Of a stretch of DNA of 64,000 nucleotides, positions 9,208-18,130 are shown in pieces. A program made the translations under genes and the position numbers. The DNA comes from UBA9076 sp964418835 (GTDB lineage Bacteria; Bacillota_I; Bacilli_A; Erysipelotrichales; Erysipelotrichaceae), in NCBI GenBank assembly GCA_964418835.1, contig CAYQNJ010000001.1, positions 170,422 to 234,421 of the forward strand, in the 5' to 3' direction. The notes under the pieces were generated by a model. It worked only from the letters and a program-made list of their open reading frames with translations. It was not told the origin of the DNA and made no database searches. Position 1 is the first letter of the stretch, and every line of letters starts with the position of its first letter.

Positions 9208-10528
9208 AATTTACCTCATTTACTTTCACATTTAATTCACCATCATTTAATAAAACTTTTAACTCATCATTAACATTAATATCATTAATACTATTTAATA
9301 CTTTATTGTCTTTAAATGTTACAGAGTACCCTCTTTGCAACACTTTTAGTGGCGAGTATGCATCTAATAATTGTATATTCTTTAATACTCTTTCATTTTT
9401 AAGTTTAATACTGTGAGTTATTGAAGCTTTCATACTATTTTGAGATAATTTAATCTTTTTATCATATTGATTAACCATATCTTGAATAATATTTTTAAAT
9501 TCATTCACAATTATAGACAACTCAGATTTACGCTTTTCTAGTATTGGATGAATTAATAATAATTGTTTACTAACCATATCTAGTTGAAGTTGCTTTTGTT
9601 CATATAACTTCATTGGATTCATAAAAACGTATGAAGACTTCATTTTATTTAATAGATTTTTATTTAAATCAATTCTATTTCTTAGATAATTAATTGATCT
9701 ATCCTTTAAACTATTTATATTATTTCTAACTTCTTGTATATTAGGTGTCGCAAGTTCTGCGGCACCAGTAGGAGTTGGAGCTCTTTTATCCACCACATAA
9801 TCAACAATAGTTATATCTACTTCATGTCCTACACCACTTATAATTGGTGTATTCATTTTAAATATTTCTCTTGCAAGAGTTTCATTATTAAAAGACCATA
9901 AATCTTCAATCGATCCTCCACCTCTTACAATTAATACTACATCTAAATTTAAACTATCAACTAATTTTATAGCTTTTATCAATTGTTCACTAGAACCTTC
10001 CCCTTGAACTAGTACAGGTATTTCTTTTATGGTAACTACTGGCCATCTTCTAGTGATTGTACTTATAACATCTTCTCTTGCGGCTGTATTCCTTCCTGTA
10101 ATTAATCCAATAGTTTTTGGATACTTAGGTATACTTTTCTTTTTAGAAATATCAAACAATCCTTCTTGATTTAGTTTGTTTTTAAGCTGTTCAAATTGTA
10201 AATATAAATCACCCAAGCCATCAAGTTTCATATTTGTAACATATAGTTGTAATTGACCACTAGCTTCAAATATTGAAGTATTGCATTTAACTAACACCTT
10301 ATCCCCTTCTTTTGGAATAAAGTTAATTTTTGAAGCACTGCTTTTAAACATAACACAACTCATACGAGCCTTTTCATCTTTTAAAGTAAAGTACCAATGA
10401 CCACTTCTATGGTTTGTAAAATTACTTATCTCACCTTGAACTATTATGTTTTGTAAATAGATATCAGAATCAAGTTTATTTTTAAGATAATAAGCAAGTT
10501 CACTGATTTTTAAGATACTCTTACTCAT
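9194..10528 (-). CDS. xseA: Exodeoxyribonuclease VII large subunit
   Basis: A 444-residue catalytic subunit of exonuclease VII. The N-terminal OB fold (residues about 1-105, VQGEISNFTNHRSGHWYFTLKD) binds single-stranded DNA. The catalytic core includes GLITGRNTAAREDV, IVRGGGSIEDLWSFN and GVGHEVDITIVDYV followed by RAPTPTGAAELA. The C-terminal half is a long coiled coil that docks XseB. The ATG overlaps the nusB TGA (ATGA). Length is normal for the family. Confidence 0.94.
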   Translation of the reverse strand: MSKSILKISELAYYLKNKLDSDIYLQNIIVQGEISNFTNHRSGHWYFTLKDEKARMSCVMFKSSASKINFIPKEGDKVLVKCNTSIFEASGQLQLYVTNMKLDGLGDLYLQFEQLKNKLNQEGLFDISKKKSIPKYPKTIGLITGRNTAAREDVISTITRRWPVVTIKEIPVLVQGEGSSEQLIKAIKLVDSLNLDVVLIVRGGGSIEDLWSFNNETLAREIFKMNTPIISGVGHEVDITIVDYVVDKRAPTPTGAAELATPNIQEVRNNINSLKDRSINYLRNRIDLNKNLLNKMKSSYVFMNPMKLYEQKQLQLDMVSKQLLLIHPILEKRKSELSIIVNEFKNIIQDMVNQYDKKIKLSQNSMKASITHSIKLKNERVLKNIQLLDAYSPLKVLQRGYSVTFKDNKVLNSINDINVNDELKVLLNDGELNVKVNEVNYGRK

Positions 10529-10896
10529 AGCTTATCTAATACACTGTTTATTAGTTTATAGGCATCATCATCACAGTATTTTTTTGCAAGTACTATTGCT
10601 TCATCAATAATAACTGAAGCATAAGCTGTCTTATTTTCAAATTCGCTACAACCCATTAATAAAATAGCTTGTTCTAAATAACCCAATCTATCAAATGAAT
10701 AATCATTCATAACTTGGTTAATATATCCTATATATCTTTCTTTGTTTTCTACACTTCCGTAAATTAATATTTTTGCAAAATCATCTATATCATTGGCATT
10801 GAATACATCCTCAATTGATTCTTCAATATCCTTATTACAAATTAAATTTTGGTATATACAAATCATGGAATTTTCACGTATTGTATGTCGATTCAT
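10525..10896 (-). CDS. nusB: Transcription antitermination factor NusB
   Basis: A small all-helical RNA-binding protein (about 123 residues) that works with NusA, NusE and NusG in rRNA antitermination. MNRHTIRENSMICIYQNLIC and DRLGYLEQAILLMGCSEF match the NusB fold. A GTG in frame 12 bases upstream would overlap the Shine-Dalgarno, whereas GTGGAGG sits 5 nt before the ATG at 10896, so I chose the ATG. First gene of the leftward nusB-xseA-xseB-ispA-dxs-recN-dinB-xerD-deoB operon. Confidence 0.9.
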   Translation of the reverse strand: MNRHTIRENSMICIYQNLICNKDIEESIEDVFNANDIDDFAKILIYGSVENKERYIGYINQVMNDYSFDRLGYLEQAILLMGCSEFENKTAYASVIIDEAIVLAKKYCDDDAYKLINSVLDKL

Positions 10897-10915
10897 ATGT
10901 TCCTCCACTTGTAAT

Positions 10916-10945
10916 ATTTTACCATGAAATTAAGTATTTTGTTAA
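10916..10945 (-). promoter_or_regulatory. Promoter of the nusB operon
   Basis: On the minus strand TTAACA (10945-10940), an 18-nt spacer and TAAAAT (10921-10916) with a TG one base upstream of the -10. Transcription would begin about 15 nt before the nusB ribosome site. Confidence 0.6.
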
Positions 10946-10964
10946 TATGTGTAATTAGGTTATA

Positions 10965-10973
10965 TGTTATACT
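10965..10973 (+). promoter_or_regulatory. Extended -10 of the DUF5662 gene
   Basis: TGTTATACT is an extended -10 (TGnTATAAT type) with no good -35. The expected +1 is about 10980, only a few bases before the ATG at 10983, and there is no Shine-Dalgarno. This implies a leaderless or nearly leaderless mRNA. Confidence 0.55.
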
Positions 10974-10982
10974 TATAAAGAT

Positions 10983-11528
10983 ATGGAAAAGATGTCTTAC
11001 TTAGAAAAATTTATAAAACATTTTATAACTATTACAAAACATAAAATACTAGTAGGTAAATATTGTTTTAAACTTGGACTATATAAACAAGGATTATTAC
11101 ATGACTTATCTAAATATAGTGCTATTGAATTTTTAGCTGGCGTTAAATACTTTCAAGGATATAGATCTCCAATTGATAGAGAAAAAGAAATCATTGGTTA
11201 TTCAAAGGCATGGCTACATCATAAAGGTAGAAATAAGCATCACTGGGAATACTGGTATGATTTTACTTATAATGGATATGGACCAATTAAGATGCCAATA
11301 AATTATATATGTGAAATGATATGTGATCGTATTGCCGCAACTAAAGTATATTTAAAAGAAAACTATAAAGATGATAGTGCTTATATATATTTCACAACAA
11401 GAATAGACTATACACCTATGCATAAACAAACATTAGAAACAACAAAAAGATTCTTAGGGTATATAAAAGATTATGGTGAATTAGAAGGATTTAAAATGAT
11501 AAAAGAAGAATTAAAAAACTCTCAATAA
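10983..11528 (+). CDS. DUF5662 family protein
   Basis: A 181-residue soluble protein that I match from memory to DUF5662, a family of unknown function in Bacillota. Conserved His and Asp residues, LLHDLSKYSAIEF (about residue 40) and WLHHKGRNKHHWEYW (about 80-95), look like a metal site of the HD-phosphohydrolase kind, but no activity is established. A second ATG at 10992 (MSYLEK) is an alternative start. It is a single-gene rightward unit divergent from nusB, and its stop codon lies inside a shared terminator with the converging guaB. Confidence 0.75.
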   Translation: MEKMSYLEKFIKHFITITKHKILVGKYCFKLGLYKQGLLHDLSKYSAIEFLAGVKYFQGYRSPIDREKEIIGYSKAWLHHKGRNKHHWEYWYDFTYNGYGPIKMPINYICEMICDRIAATKVYLKENYKDDSAYIYFTTRIDYTPMHKQTLETTKRFLGYIKDYGELEGFKMIKEELKNSQ

Positions 11529-11540
11529 TTTGAGAGTTTT
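11515..11540. terminator. Convergent bidirectional terminator
   Basis: AAAACTCTCAA (11515-11525) pairs with TTGAGAGTTTT (11530-11540) around a 4-nt loop. The stops of both converging genes (11526-11528 on plus, 11539-11541 on minus) lie within or at the edge of the hairpin, and U-rich tails follow on either strand. Confidence 0.85.
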
Positions 11541-13041
11541 ATTGTGCTGAAGAACTTTCTTTTACTATGACATCATGAGCTCCACCTTCAACTATTGAAG
11601 TAGCAGATACACGTGTTAGTTTAGCTTTATTTTGTAGTTCAATTATTGATAATGCACCACAATTACACATTGTTGATTTAATCTTTGCAAGAGTTGTAGC
11701 AACATTATCTTTTAAGTAACCAGCATATGGAACATAAGAATCTACACCTTCTTCAAATGATAATTTGTTATCTCCACCTAAATCATATCTTTGCCAGTTT
11801 CTAGCTCTATTGCTACCTTCACCCCAATACTCTTTTACAAAGTTTCCATTAACCATTAATTTATTTGTAGGAGACTCTTCAAATCTAGAGAAGTATCTAC
11901 CTAACATTACAAAGTCTGACCCCATAGCTAATGCTAATGTAATGTGATAATCATAAACAATACCACCATCAGAACATATAGGAATATAAACACCATGTTT
12001 TTTAAAGTATTCATCTCTAGCTTTAGCAACTTCAATAACAGATGTTGCTTGTCCTCTACCTATACCTTTTGTTTCTCTAGTAATACAAATTGAACCACCA
12101 CCAATACCAACTTTTATAAAATCGGCACCTGCATCAGCCAAAAACTTAAATCCTTCTTCATCAACAACATTTCCAGCTCCAACCTTCACTTCTTCTCCAT
12201 AAGTTTCTTTTATCCACTTAATAGTAAGTGATTGCCATTCACTAAAACCTTCTGATGAATCTATACAAAGAATATCAACTCCAGCATCTAATAAAGCTGG
12301 AACTCTTTCCTTATAATCTCTAGTATTAATACCAGCACCAACTATATATCTTTTTTCACTATCTAATAATTCAGTAGGATTATCCTTATGGCTATCATAA
12401 TCTTTTCTAAACACTAAATAACAAAGATTATCATCTTTATCAACTACTGGTAATGTATTTAGTTTATGGTCCCATATAATATCATTACACTCACTTAGTG
12501 TATTGGTATCTCTTGCATAAACTAACTTAGAAAATGGTGTCATAAATTCAATTACTTTAGTATTTACATCCATTCTACTAATTCTATAATCTCTACTAGT
12601 TACTAAACCTAATAACTTAGAATTACTTTTACCATCAATTGTGACAGGCATTGTACTATGACCTGTTTTTTCTTTTAAGTTTAATACATCTTGTAAAGTT
12701 GATTCTGGTGTAAGGTTTGAGTCACTTACTACAAACCCTGCTTTATAATTTTTAACTCTAGAAACCATCGCAGCTTGTGATTCTATTGATTGAGAACCAA
12801 AAATAAAAGATACTCCGCCTTCTTTTGCTAAAGCTATTCCCATTTTATCTCCAGATACAGATTGCATTATTGCAGATACTAATGGAATATTTAAACTAAT
12901 CGAAGGTTTTTCCCCAACCTTATATTTTACTAATGGTGTTTTTAGCGATACATTTGTAGGAATACAAGTAGAATCTGAATAACCAGGTACTAGAAGATAC
13001 TCACTAAATGTATGACTAGGTGAATCATAATATGTTGCCAT
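11539..13041 (-). CDS. guaB: IMP dehydrogenase, Tritrichomonas-like type
   Basis: A 500-residue enzyme that oxidises IMP to XMP with NAD+, the committed step to GTP. The barrel is interrupted by two CBS domains (about residues 110-225). The catalytic Cys is residue 319 in GGGSICITRETKGIGRGQ, the same number I recall for the Tritrichomonas foetus enzyme. The flap EYWGEGSNRARNWQRYD, with the Arg-Tyr pair, is also of that type rather than the GPGSICTTR form of common bacterial GuaB. GGAGG precedes the ATG. Monocistronic: its own promoter (TTTACT, 17 nt, TATAAT) and a shared terminator. Confidence 0.92.
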   Translation of the reverse strand: MATYYDSPSHTFSEYLLVPGYSDSTCIPTNVSLKTPLVKYKVGEKPSISLNIPLVSAIMQSVSGDKMGIALAKEGGVSFIFGSQSIESQAAMVSRVKNYKAGFVVSDSNLTPESTLQDVLNLKEKTGHSTMPVTIDGKSNSKLLGLVTSRDYRISRMDVNTKVIEFMTPFSKLVYARDTNTLSECNDIIWDHKLNTLPVVDKDDNLCYLVFRKDYDSHKDNPTELLDSEKRYIVGAGINTRDYKERVPALLDAGVDILCIDSSEGFSEWQSLTIKWIKETYGEEVKVGAGNVVDEEGFKFLADAGADFIKVGIGGGSICITRETKGIGRGQATSVIEVAKARDEYFKKHGVYIPICSDGGIVYDYHITLALAMGSDFVMLGRYFSRFEESPTNKLMVNGNFVKEYWGEGSNRARNWQRYDLGGDNKLSFEEGVDSYVPYAGYLKDNVATTLAKIKSTMCNCGALSIIELQNKAKLTRVSATSIVEGGAHDVIVKESSSAQ

Positions 13042-13067
13042 CTATTTTCCTCCATTATTTATTTAGA

Positions 13068-13115
13068 ATTATAGGTCAAATACTATTTAAAGTAAAGGTG
13101 TTTATATGCTATAAT
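13068..13115. promoter_or_regulatory. Divergent promoters of guaB and proS
   Basis: Minus strand: TTTACT (13096-13091), 17 nt, TATAAT (13073-13068), reading into guaB. Plus strand: extended -10 TGCTATAAT (13107-13115) reading into proS, with GAGGT (13126-13130) before its ATG. The guaB -35 lies in the expected -35 region of the proS promoter, so the two polymerases may compete. Confidence 0.65.
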
Positions 13116-13137
13116 CTCCATTAATGAGGTAAAAATT

Positions 13138-14835
13138 ATGAAATTAAAAAACAGTTTCTTTTACACCTTAAGAGAAAATGTAAAAGATGAAGATTCAAAT
13201 AGTGGAAATCTACTTGTTAGAGGTGGATTTATTAAAAAAAGTAGCTCTGGAGTATACATGATGTTACCACTTGGTAAAAAGGTAATAGATAACATAGAAA
13301 GTATAGTTAGAGATGAAATGAATAAAGCAGATTCACAAGAAGTAACCATGCCTTGTTTAATCTCTGAAGATTATTATATAGCAAGTGGAAGACGTGAAGG
13401 TTTTGGATCAAGTATGTTTTCTTTGAAAGATAGATTTAATAAACCTTTTGTGCTAGGTCCAACCCACGAAGAATTATTTGCTGTTGCTGCGTCTATGAAA
13501 ATAAGGTCTTATAAAGATTTACCTTTCTCTTTATACCAAATACAAACTAAGTTTAGAGATGAACCTAGACCAAGATTTGGTTTGATTAGAGTTAGAGAAT
13601 TCATAATGAAGGATGCATATACATTTGATAAAGATGAAGAAGGATTAAATATTTCTTATAAAAAACAATTTAATGCTTATAAAAATATTATGGATAGATT
13701 ACATCTAGATTATAGAATTGTTACTGCTGATACTGGTATTATGGGTGGATTATTATCAGAAGAATTCCAAGCAGTTACAGATATAGGTGAAGATATATTA
13801 GTTCTTTGTGATACATGTGATTACGCTTCTAATATTGAAGTTGCTAAATGTGTTAATGATCCAAAAGAAAAAGAAGTTGAATTGCCATTAGAATTAGTAT
13901 TTACACCAAATTCTAAAACTATTGAAGAAGTATCTTCTTTTATGGGATTACAACCAGAATCATTTGTAAAAACATTAATTTATCTAATTGATGGAACTCC
14001 TTATGGTGTGATGGTAAAAGGTAATAGAGATGTTAATGAAGTTAAATTAAGAAAACTATTTAACGCTACTACTGTAGAGCTTGCTGATGCTGAAACAGTT
14101 GTTCAAGTAACTAATGCCCCTGTTGGCTTTGCAGGACCAATAGATATTAAATGTCCTATTGTAATGGATGAAGAAGTTTCATTTATGTCTAACTTCATAA
14201 TAGGCGCTAATAAAGCAGATCATCATTATAAAAATACAAATCATAAAGACTTTGAAGTAGAAGTAATAAGTGATATAAGAAATGTACAAGAAAATGATAT
14301 TTGTCCTAATTGTGGTGGTAAAATTACATTTAAAAAAGGAATAGAATGTGGAAATACATTTAAGTTGGGTACAAAATATTCTAAAGCACTTGATTTAGAG
14401 TATTTAGATGCCAATAATCACACAAATTTAGTTTGGATGGGTAGTTATGGCATTGGTCTTGGAAGATGCATGGCAGCCCTTGTAGAGCAAAATAACGATG
14501 ACAAAGGAATTAAATGGCCAGTTAATATAGCACCTTATAAAGTTTGTATAGTAATTATTAATTCTAAGGATGATGTTCAAAATGAACTTGGGAACACTTT
14601 ATATAATAAACTTAACGATATGAATATCGATGTGTTATTGGATGATAGAGATGAAAGACCTGGAGTAAAGTTTAAAGATATGGAATTAATTGGTATCCCA
14701 TTAAGAATTACAGTTGGTAAAAAAGCAATTGATAATATAGTAGAAATAAAATCAAGAGATGAGAGTATCAATATAGAATTAGAAGTAGATAATTTAGAAG
14801 AATATTTAAATAATTGGTTGATAGAAAATAAGTAG
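13138..14835 (+). CDS. proS: Prolyl-tRNA synthetase, bacterial type
   Basis: A 565-residue class II aminoacyl-tRNA synthetase charging tRNA-Pro. Motif 1 lies near LPLGKKVIDNIESIVRDEM, motif 2 is FRDEPRPRFGLIRVREFIMK, and motif 3 is GSYGIGLGRCMAALVEQ. Between motifs 2 and 3 is the YbaK-like INS editing domain (about residues 220-380) that clears Ala-tRNA-Pro, so this is the full bacterial form. The anticodon-binding domain (APYKVCIVIINSKD to the end) follows. Single gene with its own extended -10 promoter and terminator. Confidence 0.96.
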   Translation: MKLKNSFFYTLRENVKDEDSNSGNLLVRGGFIKKSSSGVYMMLPLGKKVIDNIESIVRDEMNKADSQEVTMPCLISEDYYIASGRREGFGSSMFSLKDRFNKPFVLGPTHEELFAVAASMKIRSYKDLPFSLYQIQTKFRDEPRPRFGLIRVREFIMKDAYTFDKDEEGLNISYKKQFNAYKNIMDRLHLDYRIVTADTGIMGGLLSEEFQAVTDIGEDILVLCDTCDYASNIEVAKCVNDPKEKEVELPLELVFTPNSKTIEEVSSFMGLQPESFVKTLIYLIDGTPYGVMVKGNRDVNEVKLRKLFNATTVELADAETVVQVTNAPVGFAGPIDIKCPIVMDEEVSFMSNFIIGANKADHHYKNTNHKDFEVEVISDIRNVQENDICPNCGGKITFKKGIECGNTFKLGTKYSKALDLEYLDANNHTNLVWMGSYGIGLGRCMAALVEQNNDDKGIKWPVNIAPYKVCIVIINSKDDVQNELGNTLYNKLNDMNIDVLLDDRDERPGVKFKDMELIGIPLRITVGKKAIDNIVEIKSRDESINIELEVDNLEEYLNNWLIENK

Positions 14836-14853
14836 GTTACCCCTACTTATTTT
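14825..14853. terminator. Convergent bidirectional terminator
   Basis: AAAATAAGTAGG (14825-14836) pairs with CCTACTTATTTT (14842-14853), a 12-bp stem with a 5-nt loop. It covers the last codons of proS and the end of the converging PHP gene. Confidence 0.88.
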
Positions 14854-15596
14854 AATTTGTCTTCTACTTTTAAATCTAATTCTTTTGCAAAATCTAAAGC
14901 TCTTTGATAATTTTCATCCACAAGTTCATTTGGTCTATGTGCATCAGAATTAATTAAATACCTTAAATTATAATCCTTAGATATCCTAAATGCATTTTTA
15001 TCAGGATATCTTTTATTTACTCTTAGTCCATTCATATTTATTTCCACAGGTATATCGTTATCTTGGCATGATTTAAATATCTTTCTCATAACTAGATCAC
15101 TTTTATCATCCCAAATATTGTTATTATATGAATTTAACACTAAATCAGGATGTGCAATAAAATCAAATAAGCCAGTATTTAACGCTTCTGTAACCTCATT
15201 TGCATAAACTAACATGTCTTCATAACTTTTTTCATTAAAAACATCAATCTCTTTAAGTTTACCTGCTTTATGATGACCTAAAATCAATAAGTTATATCCA
15301 TATTTTTCTTTAAACATAATATAGTCATCTAAAGAATCTTTATAGTACTCACATTCAAAACCTTTTATTATTTCAATTTTATCTTTATACTTATTAATTA
15401 CTCTATTAAAATCTTTATCATATAAATAAAAATCTTCCCAACTCATTCTATTTCTTTCTGAATTATCTCTTAAAGGAACATGTTCTGTAATTGCTATTGT
15501 TTTTAAACCTTTAGAAATAGCTTCTAATACAAAATCTTCTATTTCTCCTGTTCCATGTCTGCACCATTTAGTATGTGTGTGATAGTTTCTTTTCAT
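14847..15596 (-). CDS. PHP-domain phosphatase, histidinol-phosphatase type
   Basis: About 249 residues, PHP family. Metal ligands are visible in order: NYHTHTKWCRHG at the N-terminus, AITEHVPL, a Glu in GFECEY, LGHHK, FIAHPDL and INSDAH. This is the pattern of HisJ/HisK histidinol-phosphatases. No other his genes are in the window, so the substrate is uncertain. I chose the ATG at 15596 because it directly precedes the conserved HTHT motif. There is no Shine-Dalgarno, and TATAAT (15609-15604 on the minus strand) ends 8 nt before it, so the message may be leaderless. Confidence 0.75.
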   Translation of the reverse strand: MKRNYHTHTKWCRHGTGEIEDFVLEAISKGLKTIAITEHVPLRDNSERNRMSWEDFYLYDKDFNRVINKYKDKIEIIKGFECEYYKDSLDDYIMFKEKYGYNLLILGHHKAGKLKEIDVFNEKSYEDMLVYANEVTEALNTGLFDFIAHPDLVLNSYNNNIWDDKSDLVMRKIFKSCQDNDIPVEINMNGLRVNKRYPDKNAFRISKDYNLRYLINSDAHRPNELVDENYQRALDFAKELDLKVEDKLK

Positions 15597-15637
15597 ATTA
15601 TTAATTATAATCAAATAAAGTTAATTATTAAATGATT

Positions 15638-16294
15638 TTACTTTATCTCTGTTTTAATTACATCATCAAGTAATGTAGTATCTTTTAATAAACTTAATAC
15701 ATCATCATAGTTTAAATACTTTATTTGAAGAGTTATATAACATATTCCATCATTATCGAACCTGAAAGAAATGTCTTTAATCGTTATCTTATAATTATTT
15801 ATTTGATCTATTATTCTTGAAACTATTGTTTGATAATTCTTTGTGGTAATAATTAAAATAATTTCATTTGCATCTTTTACATAATGTTCCAATTTAAATA
15901 ACCATTTTAATGTTACATAAACTACAAATGTTGAAAATATTGCAATTAAATATTCTGATGAAGCTATAGCTATACCAATACACGCAACAATCCATAAACT
16001 AGCTGCTGTAGTTAAGCCAGTAATTCTATTTTCATCTTTCATTATCGTTCCTGCACCAATAAATCCAATTCCAGAAACTACCTGTGCAGCCATTCTAAAA
16101 GGATCGTTTCCTGAACCAGGATTTTTAATATAATAGCTTACTGATATCAATTGAACAATGCACGAACCTATACAAACTAAAACATGTGTTCTTAACCCCG
16201 CTGCACTTTTAACATTTTCCCTTTCATAACCTATTAATCCACCCAATAACGCAGCTAAAATTATCGAAAATGCAAATCTAAAATAATTATCCAT
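15638..16294 (-). CDS. MgtC/SapB family membrane protein
   Basis: About 218 residues. The N-terminal half has four to five hydrophobic segments with the MgtC core: LLGGLIGYERE, AAGLRTHVLVCIGS, and VSGIGFIGAGTIM followed by GLTTAASLWIVACIG. The C-terminal half (about 145-218) is an ACT-like cytosolic domain. MgtC proteins are linked to Mg2+ limitation and ATP synthase control in pathogens, but members in free-living bacteria are poorly defined. The frame is open further upstream, but a terminator hairpin lies there (16334-16360). The ATG at 16294 has AAAGG 10 nt upstream; the ATG at 16300 is the alternative. Confidence 0.85.
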   Translation of the reverse strand: MDNYFRFAFSIILAALLGGLIGYERENVKSAAGLRTHVLVCIGSCIVQLISVSYYIKNPGSGNDPFRMAAQVVSGIGFIGAGTIMKDENRITGLTTAASLWIVACIGIAIASSEYLIAIFSTFVVYVTLKWLFKLEHYVKDANEIILIITTKNYQTIVSRIIDQINNYKITIKDISFRFDNDGICYITLQIKYLNYDDVLSLLKDTTLLDDVIKTEIK

Positions 16295-16327
16295 ATACAT
16301 ACATCCTTTAACATTAATTATACCAAT

Positions 16328-16360
16328 ATAAAAAGACATACGCATCATTAACGTATGTCT
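16328..16360 (-). terminator. Terminator of the hydrogenase operon
   Basis: AGACATACG (16334-16342) pairs with CGTATGTCT (16352-16360), and on the minus strand the stem is followed by a run of five T. It lies 9 bp beyond the hndD-type stop and before mgtC. Confidence 0.85.
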
Positions 16361-16368
16361 AATAATTA

Positions 16369-18120
16369 TTATAGTTTAAATTTCGGTTTACCACTATAAG
16401 TAGTATGCAAAATTTCATGAGCTACATGAGAACCAGGTTCTTCTAAGAAATTCTTATATAAATCCTGAATTTGTTTGTTTTCATGTGATTTTCTCACATC
16501 CATAATTACATCTTCTTCATATAAAGCTTTTGCTCTTAATGTTTTATAGTCCACATTATCATTCTTTAATCTAGCACTAACTAACGATTGTCCACCACCA
16601 TTAATACATCCACCAGGACAACCCATTATTTCAATGAAATGATATTTAGAAGTTCCATTTCTAATTTCATCTAATAGTGGCTTTGCATAAGTCATTGATG
16701 ATGTAACAGCTATGTTAACTTCATGACCAGCAATATTAAGTGTAGCTTCCTTAACACCTCTCATACCTCTAACAACATCAAAGTTAACATCATCTAAAGG
16801 CTTCTTTTCTAGTACTTCTTTAACAGTTCTTAGGGCAGCTTCCATAACACCACCAGTAACACCAAATATTACTCCAGCTCCAGAATATTCACCAAATAAA
16901 TCTTGATCAAATTCTTCATCCTCTAAGTAATTTAAATTAATACCATAAAGTTTAAGAAGTTTACCACATTCTCTAGTAGTTAATACTGCATCAACATCTT
17001 GCATATTATTTCTAACATTTTCTGGTTTACTTATTTCAGCTTTTTTTGCAGTACAAGGCATTATAGAAACCATATAAATATCTTTAGAATCTATTCCTTT
17101 ATTCTTTGCATAATATGATTTAACAACAGCTCCTAACATCATATGTGGTGACTTACAAGAACTTACATGAGGAATTAAGTCTGGATATTCATATTCTAAA
17201 TATCTAACCCACCCAGGAGAACAAGAAGTTAACATAGGTAAAGTTCCACCTGTAGTAAATCTATTTATAAACTCTGTACCTTCCTCCATGATTGTTAAGT
17301 CAGCACCAAAGTTAGTATCATAAACTCTATCAAAACCAACTCGTTTTAAACCAGCAACCATCTTACCAGTTATTCTAGTACCAATTGGATAACCAAACTC
17401 TTCTCCTAAACTAGCTCTAACTGCAGGTGCAGTTTGTACAACAACATGCTTTGTAGGGTCATTTAATGCATTTATTACATCATGAATTGCTTCTTTTTCA
17501 CTTAATGCTCCAACTGGACAATTTATAATACATTGTCCACATTGCATACAGTTAACATCCGCAAATGATGAATTAAATACTGGACCAACTACGGTTTTAA
17601 ATCCTCTATTTTCAAACCCAAGAATACCTAATCCTTGAACTTTTTTACATGTATCAACACATCTACCACAAAGTACACACTTACTAGTATCTCTTACAAT
17701 ACCAGGAGCAACTTCATCATAAGTTCTTGCAGTATACTCACCATCATACTTATTTTCTCTAACACCTAGTTCTTGTGTTAATGACTGTAGTTCACAATTT
17801 TGATTTCTAACACAACTTAAGCAGTTTTTATTATGATTAGACATAATAAGTTCTACTGAGTTTCTTCTACCTTCAATTGCTTTTTTAGAATGAGTAAATA
17901 CTTCTAAACCTTCTGAAACAGGATATACACAAGACGCTGCTAAAGTACGTGCATTTTTCACTTCAACTAAACACACTCTACATGCCCCTGATTTAGTAAT
18001 CCCTTTTAAATAACATAGTGTAGGAATATTAATACCTGCAGTTCTTGCAGCTTCTAATATAGTAACACCCTCTTCTATTTCAATAGGTATGTTATTAATT
18101 TTTATATTAACTTTTGCCAT
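16369..18120 (-). CDS. hndD: [FeFe]-hydrogenase catalytic subunit, HndD type
   Basis: A 583-residue catalytic subunit of an NAD(P)-linked, probably electron-bifurcating hydrogenase. Domains in order: [2Fe-2S] ferredoxin (Cys 36, 47, 50, 64), the His-Cys cluster HNKNCLSCVRNQNC, two [4Fe-4S] motifs (CVLCGRCVDTC and CMQCGQCIINC), then the H-cluster domain from about 210. H-cluster motif 2 is MPCTAKKAE and motif 3 is MGCPGGCINGGGQ, both standard. Motif 1 reads TSCSPGW (298-304) instead of TSCCPGW. Cytoplasmic. Last gene of the operon, 10 bp after hndC. Length matches HndD. Confidence 0.93.
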   Translation of the reverse strand: MAKVNIKINNIPIEIEEGVTILEAARTAGINIPTLCYLKGITKSGACRVCLVEVKNARTLAASCVYPVSEGLEVFTHSKKAIEGRRNSVELIMSNHNKNCLSCVRNQNCELQSLTQELGVRENKYDGEYTARTYDEVAPGIVRDTSKCVLCGRCVDTCKKVQGLGILGFENRGFKTVVGPVFNSSFADVNCMQCGQCIINCPVGALSEKEAIHDVINALNDPTKHVVVQTAPAVRASLGEEFGYPIGTRITGKMVAGLKRVGFDRVYDTNFGADLTIMEEGTEFINRFTTGGTLPMLTSCSPGWVRYLEYEYPDLIPHVSSCKSPHMMLGAVVKSYYAKNKGIDSKDIYMVSIMPCTAKKAEISKPENVRNNMQDVDAVLTTRECGKLLKLYGINLNYLEDEEFDQDLFGEYSGAGVIFGVTGGVMEAALRTVKEVLEKKPLDDVNFDVVRGMRGVKEATLNIAGHEVNIAVTSSMTYAKPLLDEIRNGTSKYHFIEIMGCPGGCINGGGQSLVSARLKNDNVDYKTLRAKALYEEDVIMDVRKSHENKQIQDLYKNFLEEPGSHVAHEILHTTYSGKPKFKL

Positions 18121-18130
18121 AATCTGCCTC

